Of a DNA stretch of 64,000 nt, positions 36,214-47,700 are shown piece after piece. Under the pieces are notes generated by a model. That model worked only from the letters and a program-made list of their open reading frames with translations, was not told where the DNA came from and made no database searches. The stretch comes from Calliphora vicina (lineage: Eukaryota; Arthropoda; Insecta; Diptera; Calliphoridae), in contig NC_088781.1 of assembly GCF_958450345.1 (NCBI RefSeq), positions 20,055,857 to 20,119,856 of the forward strand, given 5' to 3'. A program made the position numbers and the translations under genes. The number at the start of each line of letters is the position of its first letter. Within the stretch, counting starts at the first letter, position 1.

Positions 36214-36490
36214 TATATTTTGGATTTAAACTACACTAGATTCCAAATGAGTGCTAAAATAACTTACGATTAAAACAACTGCCGGATCTCTGTTGATAAT
36301 GGGAGACTTGGTCTGTTCCGAAGACAAGATTTGATTGTCGTAATAACTATAACCAGGGATTGACCCTTTCAGTGTTTAATTAGTATAGTATTTATTAGCT
36401 ACTTGTGAATTAGAAGAATCTTTACTAAAACGAACAGAAAGCATTTTGACTGGCGACCCGTTTCCGTTCAGAAATATGACTTGAATCAAT

Positions 36491-37177
36491 GCTAATTTAT
36501 ACCAGGTGGTGGCAGTGGCGAATTCAGGCATATACGAGCGAATTCATTAATTTGTTTATATATGGAGTTTGACATTCAAAACAACTTTCTCATTGTTGAG
36601 AATGTCAAACTTTATATACAACAGAGCTGTAAATGAATCATTCATTTTTGAATTCATTCGCGAATCATTCACACAAAAAAAATTAATTTAATGAAATTTT
36701 AGTCAATTCAAATGAATTTGTTAAAAATGAATTGCAATTCATTTCCTATTCAAATGTATTGCAATTCATTAACAATTCAAATGAATTTGTAGAACGAATT
36801 GCAATTCGTTTCTAATTCAAATGAATTTGTCAGAGCGAATTGCAATTCATTTCCAGTTCATTTGAATTGAATTGATTTTAAATTCAATTCATTTTACATA
36901 TTTATTTGAATTGAAAAATAATTGCAACTCATTTTAACAAATTAATTTGAATTGGAAAAGAATTGAAATTCATTTCTGAATAATTCATTTGAATTGATTA
37001 AAATTTCATTCAATTTATTTTTGTTGTGAAAAGCATTAATTCAAAATATAGCTAATACGTAACGAATTACAATCAAAAAAGAATGATTCATTTACAGCTC
37101 TGATATATAATATAAAATTAAAGAATTCGCTTCTATTTGCCAGAATTTTCCACTGCCGCCACCTGGTATAAATTCGC
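36491..37177. mobile_element. TIR MITE interrupted by another MITE
   Basis: Outer element with inverted ends GCTAATTTATACCAGGTGGT and ACCTGGTATAAATTCGC, followed inwards by GGCGAATTCAGGCATATACG and the complementary block. Compared with its intact relative at 37207-37404, it is split at 36622-37102 by a second element. Confidence 0.75.
36622..37102. mobile_element. Inserted MITE with AAATGAATT-rich core
   Basis: 481 bp with inverted ends CAGAGCTGTAAATGAATCAT and ATGATTCATTTACAGCTCTG. The interior is a run of ATTCATTTGAATTG-type palindromic repeats. It is flanked on both sides by AT-rich target sequence of the host MITE. Confidence 0.75.
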
Positions 37178-37206
37178 TTGACTTAATTATTTATAAAAAG
37201 TACATA

Positions 37207-37404
37207 CCAAGGCGAATTTATGTACTAGGTGGTGTTGGTGGCGAATTCAGGCAAATACGAGCGAATTTATTAATTTTTTTGACATTCAAAACAACTCTCT
37301 CTCGTTGTTTCGAATATCAAACTCCATATATAAAAAATGCATGAATTCGCTTGTATTTGCCTGAATTCGCCACCGACACCACCTTGTATATAAATTCGCC
37401 TTGG
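37207..37404. mobile_element. TIR MITE, intact copy
   Basis: 198 bp. It reads CCAAGGCGAATTTATGTACT then AGGTGGTGTTGGTGGCGAAT and mirrors this at the right end (ATTCGCCACCGACACCACCT, then TAAATTCGCCTTGG). It is the same family as the interrupted copy at 36491-37177. Confidence 0.8.
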
Positions 37405-38804
37405 TCCATACATAATTGTCATATTTAAAGCAATCATTGCGATCTCTGTTCTGTAATTCGAGTGATTTGAAAAACGATCAATTTCAAAAAAGAATAATTG
37501 ACAAATTGATGTTCTCCAAATCGCTCGATTTTGTACATTGAAAGGGGTTTTGTTTACTCGAAATTAAAACGAGTAAGAATAGAAAAACAAGCCTGCGAAC
37601 TGGTATGTGATTGTTTTTTATATGAAGTTTTGAGAAATTAAACGCAGACGGAATCTGAAGCAATTTAAAATCTATTTTATTTTCATTGCGATTTCACTAA
37701 TCTCTCTCTCAGTTAGAGTGGGCCTTTCTTATATTTTTACGAACCAAAACCTAGGACATTGGTTTGTGAATGCCAAAGAAGAATAATAGAAAATAACTCT
37801 ATTAAATACAAACAACAATATAATAATGACAATAAAATCCGAACCGCTTCAATTAATTTTACTTTTCTCTGAGAAACGGAATCCGCATTAAAATTCGCAA
37901 GCTTGTGGTTTTACATTATATAGATTCGATTTACAGAACACCAATTTATGTGAATTTAGCTTCAATAGAATTAATCAATTCGAAGCTCTAAACTGAAGTC
38001 AAAATGTTTTTGATTTGATATTGTATACACTTTTAATACAAGATAACTATGATAAATATCATTGAAATCGTTTATGTCAAATCTGTTCGCTTTCACAAGG
38101 ATCCTCCCAATTATGAAATTATTTTGTTTTTATGAAATATTTGTAAACACAGATAAAAATGTAAATTAAATTCAGACAAAAAAATGCTTAACTATTAAAC
38201 AATTTTCAAATTCTAGTCATTTTTGAAAAAAATATAGTCAAATAATATTTTATTTTTATATTTATAATAAATTAATATTTAATGAGAAAAGACAGGCCAT
38301 TTTGGTGCAATATTGTGACATAAGTTGTATTATTTTGTTAATTTTTGTTTCTATTTAATTTTTTTTTTTAAACAGCAATTTTAAATAAAACTAGAAAAAT
38401 TGTTTTTATTTCTCTTATAAATTTGTTCCTTTTTATAAAATACGCATTAATAAAAATAATAAATAATTTATTTTATAATTACTTTCAAGTAATCACGAAA
38501 AAATAAATTTACAAAAAAATTATAACTTTTTATTATAAAACTTTGTGTAAATGTTAAATTAATAAAAACAAAAAAAAAGAAAAACTGATATCAAACATGA
38601 AAGATATCTAGTCATTTTAGCTGCATAATTTTATAAACTAGTCAACAAATAAAACTATATACAACTATTTATGTTTTATTTATGTATGTATAACTATGAA
38701 TGAAATAATTACTGTTAAAAAAAAATAATAAATAAATTCATGTAATCTTAATAATTGTAAAAAAAAAATGTGTTTAATATATTTATCATAAAGATACTTC
38801 AAAA
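37405..38804. other. Gene-free AT-rich stretch
   Basis: No exon seen. A weak inverted repeat around 37440-37550 and long A/T tracts from 38160 onward are the only structure. Confidence 0.35.
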
Positions 38805-39320
38805 CAAGTAAGAGAGCTAGCTATATTCACATCACCAAATTATACTTTAAAATAAAAATTTTAAAAATTTGTAGGTAAACAAAATTTAAAAAAAAATTCC
38901 AAAATTTTTAAAAAATTTTTTAACGAATTTAAAAAAAAAAAAATATTCTTTTATTAATGAAACAAATTTTATGGGGAACATTTTTTTTCAAATTTCTTTT
39001 AAATTTTTTTTTTATGACAAACATTTTTTTGTTAAAAAAAAATCGGTTTAAAAATGAAATTTCCAGATTATAACCCATTGTAGGTCCGACTTACTATGGC
39101 GTTTTATACGTGGCGTCGTTGCGAAGGTCTTTGGAATATCTATCATTAGATATCCATATTGACTTAGTAATCCAGATAGAGATTAAAAATCGAGATCCTT
39201 ATATCTCAGCCATTTGTGGGCCGATGTTCTCGAATTTAAACCGAACCGTGTTTATAGCGGATATATGATAGTTAATACGGAAAGTTGATTTCAACATACA
39301 GACGGACATACAAAAGTAGG
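38805..39320 (-). mobile_element. mini-me/DINE-like repeat, copy 4 (degenerate)
   Basis: Starts AACAAGTAAGAGAGCTAGCT, retains TATCATTAGATATCCATATT and CAGACGGACAT, and is then cut off shortly before a Tc1-like element. It is divergent from the other copies. Confidence 0.65.
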
Positions 39321-39492
39321 CATTTAACATAAACTGCTCAAATATAGGATGATCTTTAATCCTTGCGACTGTCAAACTTAACAAAAACTATTTAGGTCCC
39401 TATCTTGTGTAGAAGTTTGGTTGAATTTGGTCAATGCGTTTGAGCGTGATGCGGCGACATACGTAAGCCCAAAATCGCCTCCTTTTTCATAG

Positions 39493-40718
39493 TAAAGCAT
39501 TGTTCACTTAAAATCTGGTCGCATTTAAGCTTTAATATCTACATAAAGAAAAATGCGATTTCATAATGTTCAACCATAAATTTAATTTTATTTATTATTA
39601 ACAGTTATTTTTGACTTGATGGTACCCATTAACTTTTGCACAACTTTTCGGTCCACCTGTGCTGCATATTTATTCGAATCAGATAACATTTTTTTATTGT
39701 CGATAATAGCGCTTCCATTTTTCTTTAATTTAGCTTTAACAATAGCCCAATATTTTTCAATTGGCCGTAGTTGGGGACAATTGGGTGGGTTCATATGTTT
39801 TGGTATAACATCGACTTTGTTGCTTCGCCATGGCAGCTTTGGAATAGTGTCAGGAGTCCAAATCGGGCCAAAACTTTACTGAAGTATGGTATTGTCTAAT
39901 AAAGGGTAGCAAACGTTTTTGAAGACATTCTTTGATGGGTGCCCTGATAGACCAGTCGATTGTGTGCTGGACTATTAATCTGAGGGTTGCGGGTTCGATT
40001 CCCATCAGAGACTATGGGTGTATCTGCAGACAAGCTTCTCAGTTTGTGTTTGTTTTTTTAAAAATAATTTAAAAAAAATGATCCGAAGTCATATTTGTAG
40101 AGGTTACAAACGGAGAACTCTTGCCACAACATTACCTTTTTGGATTGAAATTCCCGCGGCTCTCTGCAACATAAAATTTACGTCCTGGTAGCTGTTGAAG
40201 GTCGATTTTCACATACGTTTCATTATCCATCTTAAGGCAGTTACTAAATTTCGTCAAAACTTGTTCGTAAAGTAAACGAGACATCCAGACGTATTATTCG
40301 TGCTGTACTACGACTGTTTTTTTTTTTTTTGCTCGCGGTCATTATCAGATAAACCAGGATTTTGTTTAATACAACGCACTATTTTCGTTGTAAGGTCTTG
40401 GTCTCGTCTGCTAACTTTTTTGGTTTCTTTTTCCTTACGATCCGTTACGATCATTCACAGTACTTTTTGGAAGCTTCGGTTTTTTTGCTATCATTTCACC
40501 TGGTCATGTTGAATTTTTAGAAAATTGTGCACAATTTTTTTTCTAGTTTGATTTACTATTGCTCGCCACGTGTTCAAACATTAATATACAAATTTGAAAT
40601 CTTAACAGAATAACGGTTGGTTTGATTAGAAAGTCTTTCGAAAAGAAAACTAAAATGTTGCCACTAGTTTTTTGTAAAAAGCTACAGTGCGACCGGATTT
40701 TATGTTAACAATACTTTA
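39493..40718 (-). mobile_element. Tc1/mariner-superfamily element with broken transposase
   Basis: About 1.23 kb bounded by inverted repeats TAAAGCATTGTTCACTTAAA (left) and the complement ending ATACTTTA (right); both also contain the AAATC(C/T)GGTCGCA block. On the minus strand 39588-39794 encodes the transposase C-terminus PPNCPQLRPIEKYWAIVKAK with the third catalytic Glu (PIEKYW). The rest of the gene is degraded, and a tRNA-like segment lies inside at 39942-40011. Confidence 0.7.
39942..40011 (+). ncRNA. tRNA-like segment (SINE head or pseudo-tRNA)
   Basis: 70-base segment with a 7-bp acceptor-like pairing (CCCTGAT with ATCAGAG, one mismatch), an A-box-like TAGACCAGTCGA and a perfect B box, GGTTCGATTCC (39992-40002). 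The loop CTATTAA would give anticodon ATT. Stems are imperfect, so it is probably a tRNA-derived SINE or a decayed tRNA rather than a working gene. Confidence 0.45.
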
Positions 40719-41192
40719 TATATAGATAGAAGAAGAAAGATGTTCGCTTACCCAAGAATGGCCTGCCGCCTGAAAACTTCTTGAGTCTTAGAGCATACTT
40801 AGCAGATATGCATTCGAGGAGATTTATTGTATTGATGATATAGACATTTTCCATTCCCGTGAAAAATTAAAATAGTCCTTTCATTCCTCGTGTGTATTTA
40901 TAAAATATATTTAAATGTAATTGCTAAATATTTTGCCCCTAAATAAATTAAAACAATTACTTTAATATATTTTTATATTCATAAAAAGGTTATGTATATT
41001 TTTATTTTTTTATTGTTGAATATTACATTATTGGCATTAATAAAACTAATGACAAATTATAAACAATAAATGTAAAAATAAATTACAATAAAATTATAAA
41101 CTTAAAATGTTATATGAAGGTAGTTGCAAATCAAAACATAAAATAAATACAATCACTTATGTAGAGAACTTATATGCACGTCACTCAACTCT

Positions 41193-41850
41193 TCACAATT
41201 CATCAGCCAAATGATTTACATTTTGTAAATAATAACCATAATCAGTGGCCTCACTACCCACAAATGTTTCATAGTTGCTTAGAATCTCAAAGTAGGACAA
41301 ACGATCATCATGATCTTCATCTGTGGACACAAACAAATGATCCACTTCATCGGTAGCCACCACATCATTGAGGGGCACTATCCAACGTAGCACTTCAATG
41401 CCAGCCAATACGCCATTACCGTTCAAATCATAGTCCTTATCGAAACGTTCCTTTTCCAGGATCAACCATTCTTGGTCATGGTGATCAGCAGTCTCGCCAA
41501 CAAACTCACTAAAATCAATTCTACCATCACGATTTGTATCCTTGTCGCGCATGGCTTGTTTCATGACAATGGGTAACATTTGCTGGTGCTCTTCAGGATT
41601 TTGGAATAGTATGAATTCTTTAAAATCTAACATGCCATCCTTGTTTAAATCGGCCACTTTGAACATTTCCTTATCGTCTCTAATCATTTTTTGCTCCTCC
41701 TCATAACTATCAAAAGCGATGACTTCCTTTTTGTAGCTTTCATCTTCCATGGCATAAACATCAAGGAGATATTCTATCCAGGTCACTTGATCATTATTAT
41801 CTTGATCAATTTCTTCGAAACGATCAGCGGCCTTTTCTACAGCAAGTTTT
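41193..41850 (-). CDS. CREC family EF-hand protein, alternative last exon A (EF-hands 2-6)
   Basis: Second copy of the terminal exon, 658 bp, acceptor AG at 41851-41852, with stop and 3' UTR (TTTATT at 41001-41006). It encodes KLAVEKAADRFEEID followed by loops DQDNNDQVTWIE, DLNKDGMLDFKE, DTNRDGRIDFSE, DLNGNGVLAGIE and DEDHDDRLSYFE, and ends NHLADEL. It differs from exon B by scattered substitutions only and has no frame breaks, so both look under selection. Using it requires skipping exon B. It could instead be read as the older exon with B as the newer copy; direction cannot be decided here. Confidence 0.85.
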
Positions 41851-42234
41851 CTAAAGATTTTTTTGTAGGAAAAAAATAGTGATTTTTTTCCATAATATTG
41901 GTTTTAGTTTTTGGTAATATTTTATGATTTTTTTCTTTTAAGAATTTAATCAAAATGAGAAGAAAACGAGTGTTTTTTAGATTTTTAAGATTAAAACAAA
42001 AAAAATTGTTTAAACACTAGAGAACTGAAAATGATAAATATAGTTTGTTTTTGATAAATGTGATTTCAAATAATGAAAAACTAAAAATTATGAGCAACAG
42101 TTAAATAGTAATAACCAGTAAATGTCATATGCTACACACCAATTTCATTATAACGAAAATAAATCATGGATTACATAAATATTCAATTATAAACTACACA
42201 GGAAACAGCATAATTGGAACAAATACTAAAATAA

Positions 42235-42456
42235 TGGGCCTATGACTACTGTAGAAGCTGTCGAAACGAAGAAGAGGAGGAGACTGTGTCCCACCAATTC
42301 AGCCATTCCCCTGATCTAACAAACTGGAGGGAACGGATCCTAGGAGTCCCTTTCCTCTCCTGTTTAGATGAGTTATCAACGATGAATCTGAGAAGCATCC
42401 ATTCCTTCATCAGAAAATCTGGTTGGTTCAACTTGGAAACAACGGATGTCGAATAA
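42235..42456 (+). pseudogene. 5'-truncated LINE ORF2 C-terminus (Jockey/LOA/R1-type)
   Basis: Open for 70 codons: YDYCRSCRNEEEEETVSHQF, then LTNWRERILGVPFLSCLDEL and SIHSFIRKSGWF, then stop. The pattern CxxC, acidic run, TVSH, LGxPFL and FIxxSGWF is typical of the C-terminal zinc-knuckle region after the reverse transcriptase in insect LINEs. The cysteine/histidine knuckle is incomplete. It lies between the two copies of the CREC last exon. Confidence 0.65.
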
Positions 42457-42526
42457 GTATCCTGCTGTTTACTTCTCGAGAAAAGTTGAAATAGAACTCC
42501 AATTCGTTTTGTGTATTTTTAAAATA

Positions 42527-43008
42527 TGGGGGATTTCACGTCAAGTGAACCAACTTTTAAAATCGATGTTTTCCGATCGGGATGGAATTTACACCAAGGT
42601 TAGACCTATTGGATAGTAATTCAGACACAATTTTTCAACAAGATCGGTCCAGAACTCTCTGAGTTAGAGGGGGGGGTCAAAATTTGACATTTTGGCCAAA
42701 CATGTGATTTTTCTCATCCATGTAACTTATTACCTATTGTTCTTAGCAAAATATGTTCCAAATAGTTTAGATAGCTATTTCTTCAATCTTTCGAAAAAAA
42801 ATATTTAAAAAAAAAATAACAAATTTTTAAATTTTTTTTCCGAAATCAAAAACTTTTTTAACTTTTTTTTCTTAAAATTTTTTTAATTTTTTTTTTTTGC
42901 AAAATTGTGTCTGAATTACTATCCAATAGGTCTAACCTTGGTGTAAATTCCATCCCGATCGGAAGACATCGATTTTAAAAGTTGGTTCACTTGACGTGAA
43001 ATCCCCCA
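42527..43008. mobile_element. Foldback-type MITE with about 110-bp inverted repeats
   Basis: 482 bp. The left arm starts TGGGGGATTTCACGTCAAGT and runs through CCGATCGGGATGGAATTTAC and CCTATTGGATAGTAATTCAG; the right arm is its near-perfect complement, ending ACGTGAAATCCCCCA. TA dinucleotides flank both ends. The A/T-rich centre is non-coding. Confidence 0.88.
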
Positions 43009-43329
43009 TATATTAAAATCTAATTTCTAAATACTTTGCCCTAAATAAATTAAAACAATTACTTTAATATATTTTGATATTCATAAAAAGTTTATGTGTA
43101 TTTTTTTTATTATTTTCTTATTGGTTGAACATTACATTATTGGCATTAATAAAACTAATGATAAATTATAAAAAATAAATGTAAAAAAAATAAAAAAAAA
43201 TTATAGCACTTTTAAATAAACTTAAAAGCTACATTTGGAGGTAATATGAAGTTAAGGTAGATGTAAATCAAAACGAAAAATAAATACAATCACTTATGTA
43301 AATAACTTACATACACGTCACACAACACT

Positions 43330-43987
43330 TTACAATTCATCAGCCAAATGATGTATATTTTGTAAATGATCACCATAATCAGTGGCCTCACTACCCACAA
43401 ATGTTTCATAGTTATTTAGAATCTCAAAGTAGGACAAACGATCATCATGATCTTCATCTGTGGACACAAACAAATGATCAACCTCATCGGTGGCCACCAC
43501 ATCATTGCTGGGCACTATCCAACTAAGCACTTCATTACCAGCCAATATGCCATCACTATTCAAATCATAGTCCTTGTCGAAACGTTCCTTTTCGGTGATC
43601 AACCATTCTTTGTCATGATGATCAGCGGTCTCTCCCAAAAATTCCTTAAAATCAATTCTACCATCATGATTTGTATCCTTGTCGCGCATGGTCTGTTCCA
43701 AGACTACGGGCAGCATTTGTGGGTGTTCTTCGGGATTTTGGAATAGTACGAATTCTTCAGAATTTAACATGCCATCCTTGTTTAAATCGGCCGCTTGGAA
43801 CATTTCCTTATCATCTCTAATCATTTTTTGTTCCTCATCATAACTATCAAAATCGATGACTTCCTTTTTGTAGCCTTCATCTTCCATGGCATAAACATCA
43901 AGCAGATATTCTTTCCAGGTCACTTGATCATTATTATCTTGATCCATTTCTTCGAAACGATCAGCAGCCTCTTCTTCAGCAAGTTTT
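43330..43987 (-). CDS. CREC family EF-hand protein, alternative last exon B (EF-hands 2-6)
   Basis: 658-bp terminal exon with its own stop, 3' UTR and upstream acceptor (AG at 43988-43989). Spliced to exons 1 and 2 it gives a 336-residue protein, the normal CREC length. Five EF-hand loops are visible: DQDNNDQVTWKE, DLNKDGMLNSEE, DTNHDGRIDFKE, DLNSDGILAGNE and DEDHDDRLSYFE, all with acidic residues at positions 1 and 12. It ends HHLADEL, a variant of the usual HDEL/KDEL ER-retention tail. A polyadenylation hexamer (TTTATT on the + strand) lies at 43107-43112. It is a tandem duplicate of exon A at 41193-41850, with identical length and phase. It is the first of the two reached by the transcript. 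Confidence 0.86.
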
Positions 43988-44390
43988 CTAAAGATTTTTT
44001 TTTGATAGGAAAAAATAGTTGTTTTTTTTTTGTTTGTTCCTTGATATTGGTTTTAGTAGTAATATTTTATGGTTAGTATAATTAAACATGATTTTTTTTA
44101 AGAATTTGATGAAAATGAGATGAAAACTCGAGCTTTTTTAGGGTTTTATGATTAAAACAAAACAAAAACTTTAAACATTAGTGAACTGAGAATGATTGAT
44201 ATAGCTAGCTTTTTGATAAATTTCAAGTGTTACACGTCCTGAATGTGATTTCAAGCAATGAAAAACCAAAAATTATGGGAAACAGTACAATAGTAATAAC
44301 CAGGAAATATCATATGCCACACACCAATTTCATTATAACGAAAACAAATTGTGGATTACATAAATATTAAATTATAAACTACACCGAATG

Positions 44391-45772
44391 TATGAGTTAA
44401 AAGTTGCACCAAAAGTACATTTCTTATACATATTTTCAATTAAATGCACATGCACCAATGAACATAAAAGTTATACAAATATTACATCTTCAAAAATTGC
44501 TATTTTTTGGGGGAGTTTACAAACCTATGTTTTTTTATTTTTACTAATTTAGCAGTTAAATTTTGCATAGTAATTTAAAAAATTTATTAGTTAATTTTTG
44601 ATATGGGGACGAAACGAACAATTTTTCTAAATTCTATAATATTGGGTATACATGTTGCCATGACCATGCAAAATTTAAAGTTCTTCGCTTTAGTTTGATT
44701 TTTATATACGTTCAAAGTTCATATTTTTTAATAGGTGCTTGCAATAATACCTAAAGTAAAACTGTCGATATCTTTAGAACTGTTAGTCAGATTTTATCGT
44801 CTTTAATCTCATATTAAAGCTAATAAATCGTAAAATCCTATCTCAAAAAAGGAATCATCCATTTTCCAAAGATGTTGCTTAACTAAAAGCTATTGTACGA
44901 TTAAAAACATATCATAACATTCAGAATGGGACAATGGGAATATATTTGAAAAAAGTGTTTTTAGATTTTTTATGTGTATTTTGATAACTATTTGTCCAAT
45001 TTTTATAAACTTAAGGTGACAAATATTTGACGAAAAAGACGTACCCACTTAATAAAATACATTTGAATTCTTTTCAAATGTATTTCAAAAACTTATTTTA
45101 CTTAGGATGATTTAAAACAAAAAATTTTGTTTTATTTTATTTGATGCTGTTTGATCTTAAAAAACACTTGTAAGAGTAAACACGTCAAACAAATTTGTAC
45201 TAAAAATAGTGGTTACGCTTTTTTGAGCAAATATTTTAAAAATTAAAAAAAAAATATTTGCCATGTATGACCCTACCTTTAGTCTTATATTAATCATTGA
45301 ACAAAAAAATACTTTTATCAGAAAAATTATCATTGGAATGATTAGGGTCCTTTGAAGAAGGGTATCTTGAAATGTATGTTCTTAATTGAAACGTTTATTT
45401 TAAAAACCAGTCAAGCAACAAATGATTGATTTAGAGTAAATCAAAGAAAACATTCTAGCAACTTAAAAATTACTTTTACATTTCTGTAAATGTTTGATAA
45501 ACATAAAACCTTAACATTAATTTAAAAAATAATGAAAAGTTTGTACTTGACTGGTTTCTGAAACAAGCAACCATCACTATTGTAAATTTCATAAGAAATT
45601 TTCAAATTTTATTTAAAAGTAAAATGACAAATGAACTTTTTATTCATATATACATATTTGTTCTGAAATAACTATTCGTCATCATACACTAATTTGCCAA
45701 ATATGATTCTACATTGAGAGAACAACAATTGTTAAGGGCAGAAACAATGAGGGTACATATTCATTTAAAATA
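44391..45772 (-). other. Intron between CREC exon 2 and the duplicated last exons (part)
   Basis: AT-rich, with no recognisable exon, RNA gene or element. Confidence 0.4.
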
Positions 45773-46440
45773 AAGTAAGAAAGTATGGTCGGTCAAGCCC
45801 GACCATATAATACCCTACACTAAGTAAAAGAGTAAAAACATTTTTCTTTTAAAATTTCAATAATTTATATTTTTGAGTGATTTTCGGAAGTGGGCCTTAT
45901 ATGGGGGCTATGACCAATTATGGACCGTTCACCATGAAATTAGGTCGTGTGATTTATGTCTATATGAAAGTTTACTATGTTGAATTTTGTGATTATACCA
46001 ACATTTAAAGTGATTTTCGGAAGCGGGTCTATATGGGAGCTATGACTAATTATGGACCGATCGTAACAAAATTTGGTGACATGAATTTTGTATATATAAA
46101 ACTTATTTGGAGCGAATTTTGTGTAGATACATGTATAAATTAAACATTTATGACCGATAAAGTCCAATTTCGGGAGGACATTTGTATGGGGGCTAGGTGA
46201 AATAATGAACCGATTTCAGCCAGTTTCAATAGGCTTCGTCCTTGGGCCGAAAAAATTATATGTACCAAATTTTATAGAAATATCTTCAAAATTGCGACCT
46301 GTACTCTGAGCACAAGGTTTACATGGACAGCCAGCCAACCAGCCAGCCACACGGACGGACGGACGGACATCGTTTAATCGACTCAGAAAGTGTTTCTAAG
46401 TCGATCGGTAAAAGTGTAAAAAATCAGAGTGTAATTTTCC
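45773..46440 (+). mobile_element. Second mini-me-like family, copy 2
   Basis: Starts with a hairpin, TATGGTCGGTCAAGCCCGAC then CATA. It contains repeated GGACCG, GGGGGCTA and TTTCGGAAG motifs and ends with an ACGGACGGACGGACATCG tract followed by TTTAATCGACTCAGA. Non-coding. Confidence 0.6.
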
Positions 46441-47030
46441 CATTTTTTTAAATGAATACCCTTAATAATATAATAAACGTATAATAATAAAAAAAAATAA
46501 CTCGTTCTACAGTGCATTCTGCTTCCCTCGTAGACCATTAAGAAATATACCCATAAAACTCACCTGCAGGGTTTTAGAACTTGTAAATCTTTTTTTTTTT
46601 TTTTTGTCACATTTATGGAGACCTACAACATTTATGAAAAAAATAGATTTGGGACTGGTATTACTTAGTATGAAACCATTGAATTGCTGTCACTTGACTT
46701 CTTTCTGCACTAAACGCGAATTTATTGACTTCGCTTATACATGGATCAGTATTAAATTTATTTTGCATTAAACTATGCATTTAACTTTACAAAATAGTAA
46801 TCGCCCAATAACTCAATTTTGGAGTTTTTGTTGCTTGCATGGATTTTTAAATAAACGATTAAATTTTTGTTTTTTGGGAAAACATGTGAAAAACTGGATA
46901 TTGGAGATAAGATAAAGGTTACTTTTGCAATCTAAGTAGCATATTTTCTAATAAAGGTTTACTTAAGAAGGATATTTTTATTAAATATATGACATTTCAC
47001 ATTTACCCGCAAAAATATTGTGAATTTTTG

Positions 47031-47120
47031 TAATGGCAACTAGTTATCACATACATTATTTTGTAATGAGTGGTCGTTACCCTGCACATTATATTATTTA
47101 GTAGAGTAGGTACTAATTTT
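47031..47120. repeat. Dispersed 90-bp repeat, copy 1
   Basis: GTAATGGCAACTAGTTATCA and the following sequence, through CATTATTTTGTAATGAGTGG and TTTAGTAGAGTAG, recurs in reverse complement at about 63641-63722. Confidence 0.65.
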
Positions 47121-47700
47121 TTACGAATAATATTCATTAATTTCTATATGTATCCTCCTTATACCATTACAAAATTAATTAATATTTCAGATTATTAAAT
47201 AACTTTAAATACTATTTCTTCAATATAATTCCTTTCCCAAACAATAACAAATCTTAAAAAACTCTCTCAACACACGTAGCATCTTTAAACAAAATAAGGT
47301 TTAGTGTATTTAATTTTAGAACAAAAACACCCGTATTACAGACACACTTTTCAATGTAAAAAATCTCTCTAAAAATTTATAAATTAATTTTATATAGCCA
47401 ATTTTGTTTTCTTTTTTATGTAACTCATAGTGCATGAAAATAATATTATGAAAGAAAGGTCGTTTAACTACTTTAAATGTTTGGATTGTTACCAGGTTAT
47501 AAGAAGCATGCTTTGTTTAATAGATAGTTGTATAAAACAGCATAAGTGTGCGATAAAAAACAAATGTTAATTATGCATAAATGAAAAATGAGTTTGTGTT
47601 TTTGTGCTAAAGCATAAATTAAAAAGCTGCCCGCTTAAAAGAATGAAAGATAGTAGTAGAAAGAAGATAGCGTTAATAAAACACAAATACAACAACTCAC

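Larger units (their letters stand above)
40855..44390. repeat. Tandem duplication containing the two alternative CREC last exons
   Basis: Copy 1 runs about 40855-42205 and copy 2 about 42473-44390. Similarity covers intron, exon and 3' UTR. For example, both copies carry AATAAATTAAAACAATTAC in the 3' flank and GGATTACATAAATATT at the upstream end. A LINE fragment (42235-42456) sits between the copies, and a foldback element (42527-43008) interrupts copy 2. Confidence 0.8.
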
